The notes under the pieces: model-generated | Database searches by the model: none | The model's input: only the letters and a program-made list of their open reading frames with translations | What the model was told of the DNA's origin: nothing | Source of the DNA: Lepidostoma basale | Taxonomy: Eukaryota; Arthropoda; Insecta; Trichoptera; Lepidostomatidae | Length of the DNA: 64,000 nt | Assembly: GCA_022606425.2 (NCBI GenBank) | Contig: JAHDVF020001303.1 | Location: 388,517 to 452,516 of the forward strand | Reading direction: 5' to 3' | Shown here: one piece after another, positions 11,030 through 20,450 of the stretch | How the letters are laid out: each line of letters begins with the position of its first letter | How positions within the stretch are numbered: the first letter of the stretch is position 1 | Made by a program: the position numbers and the translations under genes

Positions 11030-11331
11030 ACCAGGAAACAGTAGTAAGATTCTGTAAGTCTCAACGCCTACGGTGGGCTGGCCATGTGGAATGAATGCCA
11101 GAGAGTAAAACACCACAAATTGTATCCAGATGGGTGTCTCGCGAAAAGAGACCAAGAGGCAGACCGAGGAAAAGATGGGCGGATTGCGTGGAAGAAGATT
11201 GGGAGAAAATGGAAGGAGCTGGGGAATGGAGAGAGACGGCCAGAGACAGAAGTCAGTGGAGGACCGTTGTGGAGGAGGCCCAGGAGTAAGTCCCACACCG
11301 GGATGTAGCGCCGAGAAATGAATGAATGAAT
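11030..11331 (+). mobile_element. LINE-G copy with ATGA tail
   Basis: Coding blocks in two frames: INQETVVRFCKSQRLRWAGH (before 11095), then MPESKTPQIVSRWVSREKR, GRPRKRWADCVEEDWEKMEG, WRETARDRSQWRTVVEEAQE and a KSHTGM end. The 3' UTR is only GCGCCGAGAA, followed by ATGAATGAATGAA. The overlapping ORFs on both strands here are shadows. Confidence 0.75.
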
Positions 11332-11439
11332 TGTTAATCTGATAATTATTAATAGTTATACAGTAATTGCAAAAACACTAAGGCCGCATTATATTTGACG
11401 ATAATTGTTTATGTATTTAAACTAATTTATTATACTACT

Positions 11440-11640
11440 TCTACATTCGCCCTCCCTCTGTGTTGTGGATTTAAACGAAATTCGGGACAGAACGCTTGAC
11501 TCCTGATCCAGGGTCTAGGGTTGAAGCCTGGACACGATCAAATTCCTTTTTCATAATAATGAGCTATTTTCTGCTCATCTTAAAGATTGTAAAAAAAAAA
11601 AATAAAATAAAAAAAAATAAAAAATAAATAAAAAAATCTG
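11440..11640 (+). mobile_element. SINE-T copy 1 (tRNA-like head, A-rich tail)
   Basis: The phrase ACGCTTGACTCCTGATCCAGG and a B-box-like GGGTTGAAGCC (about 11518-11528) look tRNA-derived. After it, CACGATCAAATTCC, TTTTTCATAAT.ATGAGCTATTTTCT leads into an A-rich tail from about 11590. The same arrangement is found on the minus strand at 43030-43165, so this is a repeat family and not a tRNA gene. Acceptor-stem pairing is absent. Confidence 0.5.
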
Positions 11641-12740
11641 AATGTATTCAAATCCCCAGTATTTAAAAAATATTGTGTTTCTACAATATTTTTTTACGCT
11701 TTTCACAAATATTTTTCGACTGTACACATCCTTCTACAGTATTATTTTAAAACTGAAAAGAACATGTACATTCTAAAACACGATTGTGAAAAGTTCAAAA
11801 ACTTCTATAAATTTTTTTTTAAATAATATATTGTTCCTTTTTATTGTAGTTTTTTTTCTAAAAATATTTTTCTCGACATGTTTCAAATGCATTACACACT
11901 AATGAAACTTTTATTATTATTATTTTTTTATGAACATAAAAAACTATTATAATACTGATCGGTTTCGCTCGCTACCCTCGCAAGAACAAATATATAAAAT
12001 ATATTTAACATACATAGAAAAGGTATATAATTTTTTTTTAAATATGAAATCCTCTACAACGATCGTTGCATTCTCAATTATGAGAGTAGAGATTGTAACG
12101 ATCTCCGAAACCACAGTCGAATAGAATACCAAGAAACACGGATATTTCAAAGATCCCAGAGAATATATTTCTAACATACGTGAAAATCTACCTCTTTATA
12201 TATTCACTTAAATTAACTTCTCTCTTTTCTACCGCCGCGCCGTTACATAAAAAGATTTTAGTTGAAACACACAAAAATATTATTACGGAAATTATTGTTA
12301 AAACAAAGTAAATCAGAAATATGTGTAAAGACCATTATATTGAATAATTCAGTCGCTGGAAAAAACAACTAAATTCATGTTTCACTGAGCGTGCGCCACT
12401 GGTCAAGCTTAATGGAAGATGAGGTAATGTAACTGAACGTCCTCTCATTCAATTGTACTACATTAAATCATCAGTCCTATGTGGGATATATACCGAAGTG
12501 AGTTTTGTTAATTTACTGTGGCGTTTGGGCAAATTTATAGCTTTTTCAAAGCGGTTTAACAGTGAATGTTGCGTTATTTTTAATCCTTTTTATTATTGGT
12601 TTTGGGAATTAGCAACCCATTAATTCACAGTAAAATACAATTAATCTGTCAAGGAAAAGATGAATTGCTTATAATTTCATGATTTGAAATTCGCATGTTG
12701 TTTACCGTATAAATTAATACCGCATTAAAAGATTTTGAAA
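11641..12740. other. AT-rich unannotated region
   Basis: About 1.1 kb of low-complexity AT-rich DNA. A CGACATGTTTCAAATG phrase at 11873-11888 may be a remnant of the hammerhead GAAACAUGUC segment, without a core. Confidence 0.35.
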
Positions 12741-12744
12741 TGTT

Positions 12745-12815
12745 AACGATGTAAATGGAACTAGGTATAGATAAAAACCGAAGAAAACGTGGTACAATCA
12801 AATAAATCAAATAAT
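12745..12815 (+). mobile_element. LINE-A internal scrap
   Basis: GATGTAAATGGAACTAGG, then a CCGAAGAAAACGTGG.AC.ATCAAATAAATCAAAT block, matching the GTR-RGRPRKTWHDQINQ region of LINE-A. Both ends are missing. Confidence 0.5.
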
Positions 12816-12851
12816 GAAAAGAAAATGCAGAAAAGAGAGAGTTTTCACACT

Positions 12852-13085
12852 AGCTAACTAACTAACCATCACGTCGTTTCCACGGAGGGGTATACAGAGA
12901 GAATGGACTGCCACCCTGTTCTATCCGGACATAACTCTTGTGCTTCTTCTGCATTTTTACATTCACGCACCGTGACACGCACGCTCGTCGATTGTTCCGA
13001 CTTCAAACATGTCCGCCTTTCAATAAATGATTAATTCGGTCATGTCTTCTCCCGCCTCCCTCGACTTTTTTCCATTTATACTGCT
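12852..13085 (-). mobile_element. LINE-A 3' end, inverted
   Basis: On the minus strand it ends ...GAAACGACGTGATGG plus TTAGTTAGTTAGCTAG. Upstream lies the region coding HDxINHLLKGGHV, the SRNNRRA-like and CMNVEEA-like blocks, and SILSxYPS. It stops at the palindrome at 13089. Confidence 0.65.
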
Positions 13086-13088
13086 TGT

Positions 13089-13139
13089 AAACTATTGGTC
13101 CCCAGCATGCCCGAGAGGAATGCTGGGGACCAATAGTTT
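13089..13139. repeat. 19-bp perfect inverted repeat containing LINE-B sequence
   Basis: Arms AAACTATTGGTCCCCAGCA (13089-13107) and its exact complement (13121-13139) around a 13-base centre. The left arm plus centre matches the minus strand of the LINE-B EMLGTN coding segment (compare 3800-3825). It sits at a junction between LINE-A pieces and looks like a rearrangement scar. Confidence 0.7.
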
Positions 13140-13400
13140 CTATCATACAATGTTTTACCACACATAATTCTTGGTGTTCTAATTTTTACTACATTTATCC
13201 TACATTTTTTAGAGTATTTTCAGAAAATATAATGTAAATTGTTATCTTTTAACCATTCTTCTCTCATCCATATATGTGCATCTTATACAATTCATCGTCT
13301 TTCCTATCAAATATATGTCCAAGTGACCCTTTCTTAAAGTATTTAGGACGCATTCATCCATTTTACATTCCTTTCTTACTTCTTCATTACGTATATTAAT
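13140..13400 (-). mobile_element. LINE-A variant, two joined minus-strand pieces
   Basis: 13140-13243 encodes on the minus strand RINVVKIRTPRIMCGKTLYD and is about 95% identical to 14099-14200. 13250-13400 continues with MDERRMVK and a KECKMDECVLNTL-like block. The pieces are out of their normal order, so this is a rearranged or composite remnant. Confidence 0.55.
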
Positions 13401-13416
13401 AATACTGATAATTAAT

Positions 13417-13899
13417 AATTATGTATGGAAGCGAAGCATGAAACTGGCAAAGGAAGGATGAAAGTAGAATAAATGCAGTAGAAATGAGATCTCTTAGACG
13501 AATGTGTGGATATTCTGTGTATGATAGAGTGTCGAATGAAAATATAAGAAGTGAATGCGGAGCGAATGATGGTGTCATGAACAAAATAATGAAAGGATCA
13601 TTAAGATGGTTTGACATATGGAAAGAATGAATGAAGAAAGAATGGTAAAAAAATTATATCTTAATGATGTAAATGGAACCAGAAATAGAGGAAGACCGAG
13701 GAAAACGTGGCACGATCAAATAAATCAAATATTGAATGTCGGCCATGTGAGGAGTCAGAAATCGACGCGCGTGCATGACACGATGTATGAATGTTGAGGA
13801 AGCGAGAGAAATATGTCAGGAAAGAAAGGTGTGGCAGTCCATTCTTTCTGCCTACCCCTTCGGGGAGACGGCGTGATGGTTAGTTAGTTAGTTAGTTAT
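13417..13899 (+). mobile_element. LINE-A copy with complete 3' end
   Basis: YGSEA.NWQRKDESRINAVE, MRSLRRMCGYSVYDRVSNEN, RSECGANDGVMNKIMKG, SLRWF, NEERMVKKLYLNDVNGT, RGRPRKTWHDQINQILNVGH, with one frameshift near 13612 (a base missing in the FGHME block). The 3' UTR is intact: GTGTGGCAGTCCATTC, the hairpin CCCCTTCGGGG (13855-13865), GACGGCGTGATGG, then five GTTA units. It lies head-to-head with the minus-strand pieces to its left. Confidence 0.8.
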
Positions 13900-13964
13900 T
13901 AATAATCTTCATATTAATAATTAACAAATAATTGATTGATTTGGACGTGCTTTCAAGCTACTTG

Positions 13965-14200
13965 TACACATCTTTTTAACCAGTCTTCTTTTCTGTCCAT
14001 TCATTCCATATATCCAAACCATCTAAGTGACCCTTTATTAAATTTATTAAGCACACTTGCATCCGCTTTATATTCCTTTATTGATTCTTCATTAAGTTTT
14101 CTATCATACAATGTTTTACCGCACATAATTCTTGGCGTTCTAATTTTTACTACATTTATCCTACATTTTTTAGAGTATTTTCAGAAAATATTATGTAAAT
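13965..14200 (-). mobile_element. LINE-A variant fragment
   Basis: Minus strand: RINVVKIRTPRIMCGKTLYD, RKLNEESIKEYKADA, LNKFNKGSLRWFGYMEWM. The left part is truncated before the 3' UTR. It shares its upstream 100 bp with 13141-13243. Confidence 0.6.
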
Positions 14201-14530
14201 TGATGCAAAAATCGCAACCCTTCAGCCCAAGAATCTCTCTTCGGTGGAATGAAAGGTCAACTTTATGACCTTCCATCGTATAATATTCGATATATCCTAT
14301 CTTTAAGATTTTGTGACCTACTCTTTGGGTGACATACTCGGAGATGTAAGGTATTCGATACGGAAATAACTTATAAGTGGTTAGATAAAATTGAGCCATA
14401 TTGTATCTCTTAGATAACTTATGATATCTTTCATCCCCTTAGCAAAAGCTTCCGAGTATTGAGAAAGGATGCCGTAATTTATCAGAAATAATATCAATTT
14501 CATATCATTATAGATATTTTATGATGGCAT
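14201..14530. other. Unannotated spacer
   Basis: Contains a small inverted phrase, AAGGTCA...TGACCTT (14249-14270). No gene recognised. Confidence 0.35.
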
Positions 14531-14534
14531 GAAA

Positions 14535-14596
14535 TTGTGCATGACACGATGTACGAATGTTGAGGAAGCGAAAGAAGTATATTTTCAGTTATATTA
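14535..14596 (+). mobile_element. LINE-A 3'-region scrap abutting mariner
   Basis: TGCATGACACGATGTACGAA, TGTTGAGGAAGCGAAAGAAG, matching the LINE-A CMNVEEAR region. It ends just before the mariner terminal repeat. No clear continuation is found on the other side of the mariner. Confidence 0.5.
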
Positions 14597-15469
14597 TTAG
14601 GTGTATAACTTTGCTTCCGCCGTTTTGCAATAGATGGCAGTAGCGGTAAGTGGTAGTTGGAATAAATAGATCATAGATGTCGTACAATAAGCTTAAGTAT
14701 TTGTAAACATAACGCCATCGAAATATTAGTCGATTTGTGTCTGCATCATAAAGTTATTCCCGATTAAAGATGTCAGCTTACGAGCCAAATTCTCGTCATT
14801 TGCGGGATGCGTTTTAATTTTATGCTTTAATATGAAGAAATCTGCGGCTGAGGCTCATCGAATGCTCTCAAATACCTATGGTGAGGCCGCTATTAGTGAA
14901 AGAACGTGCCAAGAGTGGTTTCAACGCTTCAAGAACGTTGATTTTAACGTCGAAGACCAGCATGGCGGTGGAAGAGAGAAGGTTTTCGAAGATGCAGAAT
15001 TGGAGGCATTACTTGATCAAGACTCGAGTCAAACGCAACAAGAATTGGCAGGATCATTGGGAGTGACGCAACCAGCCATTTCAAAACGCCTGAAAGTCAT
15101 GGGAATGATTCAGAAACAAGGAAATTGGGTGCCGTACGAGTTGAAGCCGAGAGATGTTGAACGGCGTTTGTATCCCGCCGTATTCTCCAGACGTTGCTCC
15201 CTCGGACTATCGATTGTTACGATCAATGGCACACGGCCTAGCAGACCAGCACTTCCGGTCTTATGAAGAAGTAAAAAATTGGATCTATTCGTGGATCGCT
15301 TCAAAAGATGACCAGTTTTTTCAACGCGGGATTCGTATGCTGCCTGAAAGATGGGAGAAAGTAGTGGCCAGCGATGGACAATACTTTGAATTATAAATGT
15401 ATAACCAGTTTTTTACGATAAAGCCTCGAATTTTGGAAAAAAACGGCGGAAGCAAAGTTATACACCTAA
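14597..15469 (+). mobile_element. Internally deleted mariner (cecropia-type), intact ends
   Basis: Left end TTAGGTGTATAACTTTGCTT, continuing CCGCCGTTTT; the right end is its exact inverted complement (15443-15469). TA dinucleotides flank both sides (14595-14596, 15470-15471), the classic mariner target duplication. Length is 873 bp against about 1.3 kb for a full mariner, because the middle of the transposase gene is missing. With both terminal repeats intact it could in principle be moved by a transposase supplied in trans. Subfamily placement is from memory of the ends and protein. Confidence 0.9.
14770..15396 (+). pseudogene. Mariner transposase remnant, central catalytic region deleted
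   Basis: The start is probably ATG 14770 (MSAYEPNSRHLRDA). A frameshift near 14815 moves the reading to 14832, KKSAAEAHRMLSNTYGE, SERTCQEWFQRFKN, DQHGGGREK, then the second helix-turn-helix QQELAGSLGVTQPAISKRL and WVPYELKPRDVERR. At about 15168 the sequence jumps to IPPYSPDVAPSDYRLLRSMA in another frame, ending ERWEKVVASDGQYFEL at 15393. The blocks holding the first two aspartates of the DD34D triad (TGDE and HDNARPH regions) are deleted; only the SDY aspartate remains. DNA-binding helices survive; catalysis is impossible. Confidence 0.9.
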
Positions 15470-15471
15470 TA

Positions 15472-15837
15472 TATATTTACACCAGAATGGAGGTCACCTC
15501 CGAAAAATGTCGTGGTTAATATTTTTATTTTATAAATTAAATAAATTAAAGTGGAATATTAACAGTGTTGTTTTTTCAATTCCAAAGTTATATCAATGGA
15601 ACTCCACAGTGTTAATGCCTGAACATTGCGTGTGACGGTCAATTCTTTCTGGTAGTTAGTTTAAATATTTAAGTAATAGTCATATAGCCAAAGATAAAAA
15701 TTGAGAAAAAGATTAAATCATGATAGTCTGCAACATTAGCATGGATGGTCAAAATCTGGAACAAATAAATTATAAGCTTTGTAATTTGTGAAAAATATTA
15801 TATAATTTGTGTAAAATGAATTATATAATATGTCTTA
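15472..15837. other. Unannotated spacer with a LINE-A tail remnant
   Basis: 15636-15661 (GACGGTCAATTCTTTCTGG then TAGTTAGTT) resembles a collapsed LINE-A 3' end. CACAGTGTTAATGCC at 15607 recurs near 33556. Otherwise nothing recognised. Confidence 0.35.
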
Positions 15838-16408
15838 TTTTTCAACCAATTTTTCATTTCTCCCAATAACAATTTAAACAATTTCTTCATTCATATTTTA
15901 AAGTTCTTGCTGGTGTTGGATTGTTTTAAGTGCCAAATTAAAGTTAATTAAAAAAAAGGCGAAAACGTGGAGTAATAATTTATGTTAAATAAATTCTTAA
16001 TTCTAAATTTGAAAACATATTGAAGTTCCTGCTAGAGTTGGGTTGTTTTAAGTGCCTAACTACAGTTGTTTAAAAGAACGGTGGATACGTGGAATATAAA
16101 TTAAATATACACAAAACTTCGGATCGTCCAGCTGACAACATGTGCACCATCTAAAAGAACATTATGTGTTATGTATTTTTTTTTATATCATTGTATTTGA
16201 TATATTAGTTTTAGATTTATTTTGTGAACGTTGGACGATCTAAGTGTGCGCTAGAGATGCCTATTGGTGGCGATGAGGCTTGCAACCCATCACACCCCGT
16301 TTCCCGCGGGGGCGAAAAGAAAAGGATGGAGTGCCGCATCGGTTAAAATGTGGCAGTCTATTCTTTCAGCCTACTCCTTCGGAGAGACGGCGTGATGGTT
16401 AGTTAGTT
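15838..16408 (+). mobile_element. N element (non-autonomous, LINE-A-type 3' end), copy 1
   Basis: Body: TTCTTGCTGGTGTTGGATTG, TTTTAAGTGCC, CGGATCGTCCAGCTGACAAC, a T-rich stretch, then GATGCCTATTGGTGGCGATG and GCAACCCATCACACC. The last 60 bp (GTGGCAGTCTATTC to GGCGTGATGG plus GTTA units) equal the LINE-A 3' end. A segment of about 75 bp is tandemly duplicated inside (about 15900-15970 and 16020-16095). No ORF. See also 21290, 29742, 39213, 48310, 49830, 53578 and 62745. Confidence 0.75.
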
Positions 16409-16868
16409 AACTAACTAACCATCACGCCGTCTCGCCGAAGGGGTAGACAAAAATAATGGACTGCCACACTTTTCTTTCCTGACCTATTTCTCTCGCTTCC
16501 TCAACATTCACACATCGTGTCATGCACGCGCGTCGATTTCTCTAAGTCCTCACGTGGCCGACCATTTTTTTACCATTATTTCTTTACTCATTCTTGCTAT
16601 GTGTCCAAACCATCTTAACGATCCTCTCATTATTTTGTTCATAACACCATCATTCGCACCGCATTCACTTTTTATATTTTCATTCGACACTCTACCATAC
16701 ACAGGATATCCGCACATTCGTCTAAGAGATCTCGTTTCTAGTGCATGTATTCTACTTTCATCATTCTTTTGCCAGTTCCATGTTTCACTTCTATACATAA
16801 GGGTCGATAGAAGAACACCATTAGTTACTCTTTGAAAACATTGTATTTTTACAATACTTTCTTGCACT
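16409..16868 (-). mobile_element. LINE-A copy, tail-to-tail with N element
   Basis: Minus-strand ORF 16550-16867: TLMYRSETWNWQKNDESRIH, RSLRRMCGYPVYGRVSNENI, SECGANDGVMNKIM, GSLRWFGHIARMSKEIMVKK. The 3' end with the CCCCTTCGGCG hairpin and GTTA tail is complete and begins at 16409. This copy meets the N element at the centre of a perfect palindrome, GGTTAGTTAGTT/AACTAACTAACC. Confidence 0.8.
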
Positions 16869-17555
16869 TTTCACAAACATGTTTCGAGACAGTGTATAGA
16901 CTTAAAAATATTAGTTAATTTCGTTATCATTGAGAAAAAGTGATTATGAAAAAACAAATCTGTAGATCACATAAGCGTATCTCTTTGTTATAGTTCTTTT
17001 TTTATTTTGCAAGAATAAAATGAAAAGTGAAATTTTAAACACAATTTATCGTTTTCCCAAGCGGTGTTAATTTTCATAACCGTTTAAAACACAAGATAAA
17101 TAAACCCTCACATATTTCACTACAAACGTTTCAGTATAATTTACTTCATGTTTATTTTATTCTGCACGGTCTGGACTTGAGGCGTACTGCGGCTTTTATG
17201 GCCCCACATTTGAGTCTTACAGTGGCGTAGCTACTGAACACAGCCCGGAGATACATTTGCCCTGATATATGTAGGCGATGCCTTTGTTCGCAGGACGTTG
17301 CCACTTCCTAGCGCTGGAGCTCCTGTGAAAGCAGATAATAAATTATACTCAAACTGGAATACGCTCATAACCGTGCCTTGAAATCAAGCAGCACACTAGA
17401 GTCCGATGGCAAAAATACTGTTCTAAATTGTGTCTGTATATTCTGTATATAACTACCTGACCTTAAATGTAAAAAAATTTAACAATATACACTTTGAAAC
17501 ACGCAAAAAAAACATAACATAAACATGAAAATAAAAAAATGACGTAATAACCGAA
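16869..17555. other. Unannotated region
   Basis: A CAGTGGCGTAGCTAC phrase at about 17220 resembles hAT ends, but I find no partner end or 8-bp duplication. The GC-richer stretch 17160-17340 is unrecognised. Confidence 0.35.
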
Positions 17556-17559
17556 CTCG

Positions 17560-18220
17560 TCTATGTAAAGTACCTAAAACTAACAATGGACAAACAACTA
17601 AAATGGACAAAACACATAGACAACCTAACAAACAAGTAAGCATCACTATACTCCCTCTTCTACAAAATACAAAATTACATACCTAGAAAAGAAAAAGTTA
17701 TGATGTACGAAGCATATGCTAAAAGCCGACTGACATATATAATTCCCTTCTGGGGGACAGGAAACCAAAAAGACATCTCTAGACTCCAAAGACTACAAAA
17801 TGAAATAATAAAATTAGCTAATAAAATTAACTAAAGTATACAGACAAACAAAACAAATGGATATATCAGACCTGACCAAATTTGTGACCTTGAAAATTGT
17901 ACACAGAATGACCATGGAAGAGACAACAGACAGCAACTACAAATTAACCAAAAATTCAGACGTACACAGACACTGGACCAGAAACTGTGACAGATATCAC
18001 TTACCGAATGCACGAACTAAGATAAGACAATCAATGATATTGAAAAATGGACTGAAACTTTACAATGAACTACCAAAAGACACAAGGAGTTCCACAATAA
18101 ACCAATTTAAAATATAACTGAAACATTATATAGTAGTTATATAGTAGTTACAAGTAAGATCTAAAAATGTATCCAAATAACCCAATTGTTTTTTTTAATA
18201 AATTAAATAAATAAAAATTA
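17560..18220 (+). mobile_element. LINE-C copy, post-catalytic reverse-transcriptase region
   Basis: TMDKQLKWTKHIDNLTNK, SLYSLFYKIQNYIPRKEKVM, MYEAYAKSRLTYIIPFWGTG, ISRLQRLQNEIIKLANKI, then after a break NCDRYHLPNARTKIRQSM and LKNGLKLYNELPKDTR. These are the LT-W..HI, SRL-Y, LQ..QN and GLK.YN.LP blocks of jockey/CR1/L2-type LINEs. It ends in an AATAAATTAAATAAAT tail. Stops interrupt the frame at 17635 and 17832. Confidence 0.75.
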
Positions 18221-18317
18221 AAAAAGGATCCAACAAATTATATACGAATTTTTTTTAAGTTTCGATCCTAGAAATCAGTTTTCATCACAGTATATTGGCA
18301 TCTTTCCTGGTTCTTAG

Positions 18318-18715
18318 ATGCCACTTGAACCTTTTAATATAACAGTTTCCCGTTGCTTGCCATATTTTGTATACTATCTTCTTCGTCGGCATGTCTCTAT
18401 TCACTGTTGGACGTAAGCCTCTCCACCCCCACACCATCCCTCTTGGTCTCTTGGCCTGCATTCAATAACCCTCTAGCTCCATCTTTCATCATCCCGAAGG
18501 CACACATGCCCAGCCCATTGCCACTTCCTCCTGGCAATGCGTATCCTTATATCGGTGACCCTGGTGCGTCTTCTAATCTCCACGTTGGCTATTTAATCTC
18601 TCAGTGAGATGCCCAACATGGATCTTTTCACGGCCCGTTGTGCAACTTTAATTTTGTTCATTACTTCTCTAGTCAACGTCCATGTCTCGCATCCGTAGTT
18701 CATATAACATTAGGT
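18318..18715 (-). mobile_element. LINE-I copy, C-terminal reverse-transcriptase region
   Basis: Minus strand in shifting frames: CETWTLTREVMNKIKVAQRA, KRSMLGISLRD, VEIRRRTRVTDI, RIARRKWQWAGHVCLRDDER, EAYVQQ. This is the MLGISLRDRIRN...WAGH...EAYVQQW module widespread in arthropod RTE-type LINEs. The left end (18375-18385) is a CTTCTTCG tail (GAA units on the sense strand). The plus-strand ORF here is a shadow. Confidence 0.7.
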
Positions 18716-18751
18716 TTTTGAACCCCAATATTGAATACATTATTTTAAACT

Positions 18752-18868
18752 GTTGATTCTCATGACATGTGAAAGATAGCTAGTCTATTGCCGTGACTGT
18801 CGGTCCATCCTCTCTGCCTAACCCTTCGGAGAAACGGCGTTAAAGTTAGTTAGTTAGTTTGTTAGTTC
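18752..18868. mobile_element. SINE-S scrap joined to a LINE-A 3' end
   Basis: 18752-18792 is the SINE-S 3' region in minus orientation (GATTCTCATGACATGTG, GCTAGTCTATTGCC). It continues without a gap into a plus-strand LINE-A end (GTCGGTCCATCCTCTCTGCC, GGAGAAACGGCG) and a GTTAGTTAGTTA tail. Confidence 0.6.
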
Positions 18869-18954
18869 AGTTAATAAAACTTTATATCGCTTAATGTATA
18901 ATATGTTTAAGAAACTAAAAATAATGCCTGCATTGTTAAATCAAAGTCAATATT

Positions 18955-19110
18955 CTTCAAATCAAATCAAATCAGTTAATTAACTCAATAGACATCCCAA
19001 ACAGCATTAATGTTTAAAGCATCTATTGCGTACAGGTAAAATATTATACTATATATACAACATAATACCAGAAACGCATGAAAGCTGGTTCGACATTAGG
19101 AAAACGAAAT
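18955..19110 (-). mobile_element. LINE-B 3' UTR fragment
   Basis: Starts with AAATCAAATCAAATCAG (sense-strand tail CTGATTTGATTTGATTT) followed by AACTCAATAGACATCCCAAA and CAGGTAAAATATTATA, as at 3360-3480. It is truncated within the 3' UTR. Confidence 0.7.
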
Positions 19111-19654
19111 CATCTCGAAAAACAAGAAAAAAAAGGTACCTCACCTTCAAATGCAAATGTTTTAGAATAAATTAATTTTTCATTTGGGAAAATATATATC
19201 TACATATGTTATATAATATCAAAGATATACGTGAAGGGGGTGTTTATATTGTTAATGTTACACTTCCACGAATGAATTTTGATGAAGCTTTAGTTATTAT
19301 AATTTTGTTACGTATGATCATAAATCATTAGAAAGTGTACAACTTGTCGCGGCTGCTAAATAATAGCCGTACTTTAGATATAATAGTCCGTGATAGAATG
19401 TGATGCAGCGGTGACGCGGGGTAACTTTGTGCCAACTACGGTAACTCGGAGTTAGTTTGTTGGAGTTTTCGGGGTAAATTAATGTTATGGCACTTTGGGG
19501 AGATCTAGACCACATCCTAAACATTCGACTAACGAGCCGTGCAGCTGGGTACGGCGAAAGAATATAAACATTTAATTGAGATGAATCTTTCTAGAAAACT
19601 TTTGAACCATAAGGTGTCGTTATTAAAGTTGAATTAAACTAAAAAATATAAACA
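19111..19654. other. Unannotated spacer
   Basis: No repeat match found. A minus-strand open frame of 68 codons (19318-19524) is not recognisable and I do not call it a gene. Confidence 0.35.
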
Positions 19655-19795
19655 TACTAACATACCACCCCGCCATCTCTCCGAAGGGGTAGGCAAAAAA
19701 TAATGGTATGCCACACTTTTCTTTCCTAACATATGTATCTAGTTTCCTCGACATTTATACATCGTGTCATGCACGCGCGTCGATTTCTCTGATTA
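19655..19795 (-). mobile_element. LINE-A 3' end, inverted
   Basis: CGCCATCTCTCCGAAGGGGT, AGGCA..., TCATGCACGCGCGTCGATTT, the complement of the LINE-A 3' UTR and CMTR..CM region. The tail is degraded to ACTAACATACC. Confidence 0.65.
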
Positions 19796-19811
19796 TAACT
19801 CTGATAAATAT

Positions 19812-19934
19812 ATATTATGTATGAAAGCGAAGCATGGAACTGGCAAACGAAGGTTTAAAGTAGAATAAATGCAGTAGAAATGAGATCTCTTAGACGAATG
19901 TGGGGACATTCTGTGTATGATAGAGTGTCGTACA
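19812..19934 (+). mobile_element. LINE-A internal fragment
   Basis: YESEAWNWQTKV, RINAVEMRSLRRMWGHSVYD, RVS, then an abrupt switch into LINE-B at about 19932. Confidence 0.65.
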
Positions 19935-20450
19935 GAAGAAATTTCTGCGATACCTCTATCTTAGGGAATATGGATATTACCCGTGGCTCTTTCCGACTGA
20001 TTTCTTGCTAGAGATGCTGGACTACCAGTCACTTGAGAAGAGACGAGACATTCACTTGGGTGTTCACTTCTTTCGACTGATAGGCGGTTGTATACAGAAA
20101 TCAGTAATCCTGAGTGATGTAGGTCTGTTGTAGTCCGTCCCTGATAATTGTCTTCGACAATGGGACCATAGATTGTTTTATCTCCTACGATGCAGAACCA
20201 ACCTGCCAATGGTTATGCCGTTAAGTAGAGCAATACCTTTGCTAAATCGTGTCACCTAGAAGGTCGACGTATTTAGTGATAGTGTAGTTGACCTTAGGGA
20301 GGCGCTGTCTCTATCTTTGTTATAATTGTGAGTTCATCATATTATTTTATTATGTGTTATTTTGTATTTCAAAATTTTGGTTAATAATATTATGTCTCAT
20401 TGGTGTGTTAGAATGTAGTTATATGATGATATTGATATGTTTAAATAAAT
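19935..20450 (+). mobile_element. LINE-B copy joined to LINE-A
   Basis: VQKKFLRYLYLREYGYYPWL, FPTDFLLEMLDYQSLEKRRD, HLGVHFFRLIGGCIQ, a frameshift, DNCLRQWDHRLFYLL and RCRTNLPMVMPLSRAI, then decay. The 3' end has AAATAAATGAAATTAAATG units. It is more divergent than the copies at 3355 and 5600 and so probably older. Confidence 0.7.

Noticed and set aside
13878..13899. TTAG-type repeats as telomeric DNA
   Set aside because: The unit is GTTA (4 bp), not the insect telomere TTAGG, and it always follows the LINE-A or N 3' end in short runs.
14187..14420. Continuation of LINE-A beyond 14200
   Set aside because: Similarity stops sharply at about 14200; the text beyond has no match in other copies.
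17220..17330. Third hAT-type element starting CAGTGGCGTAGC
   Set aside because: No matching right end or 8-bp duplication could be found.
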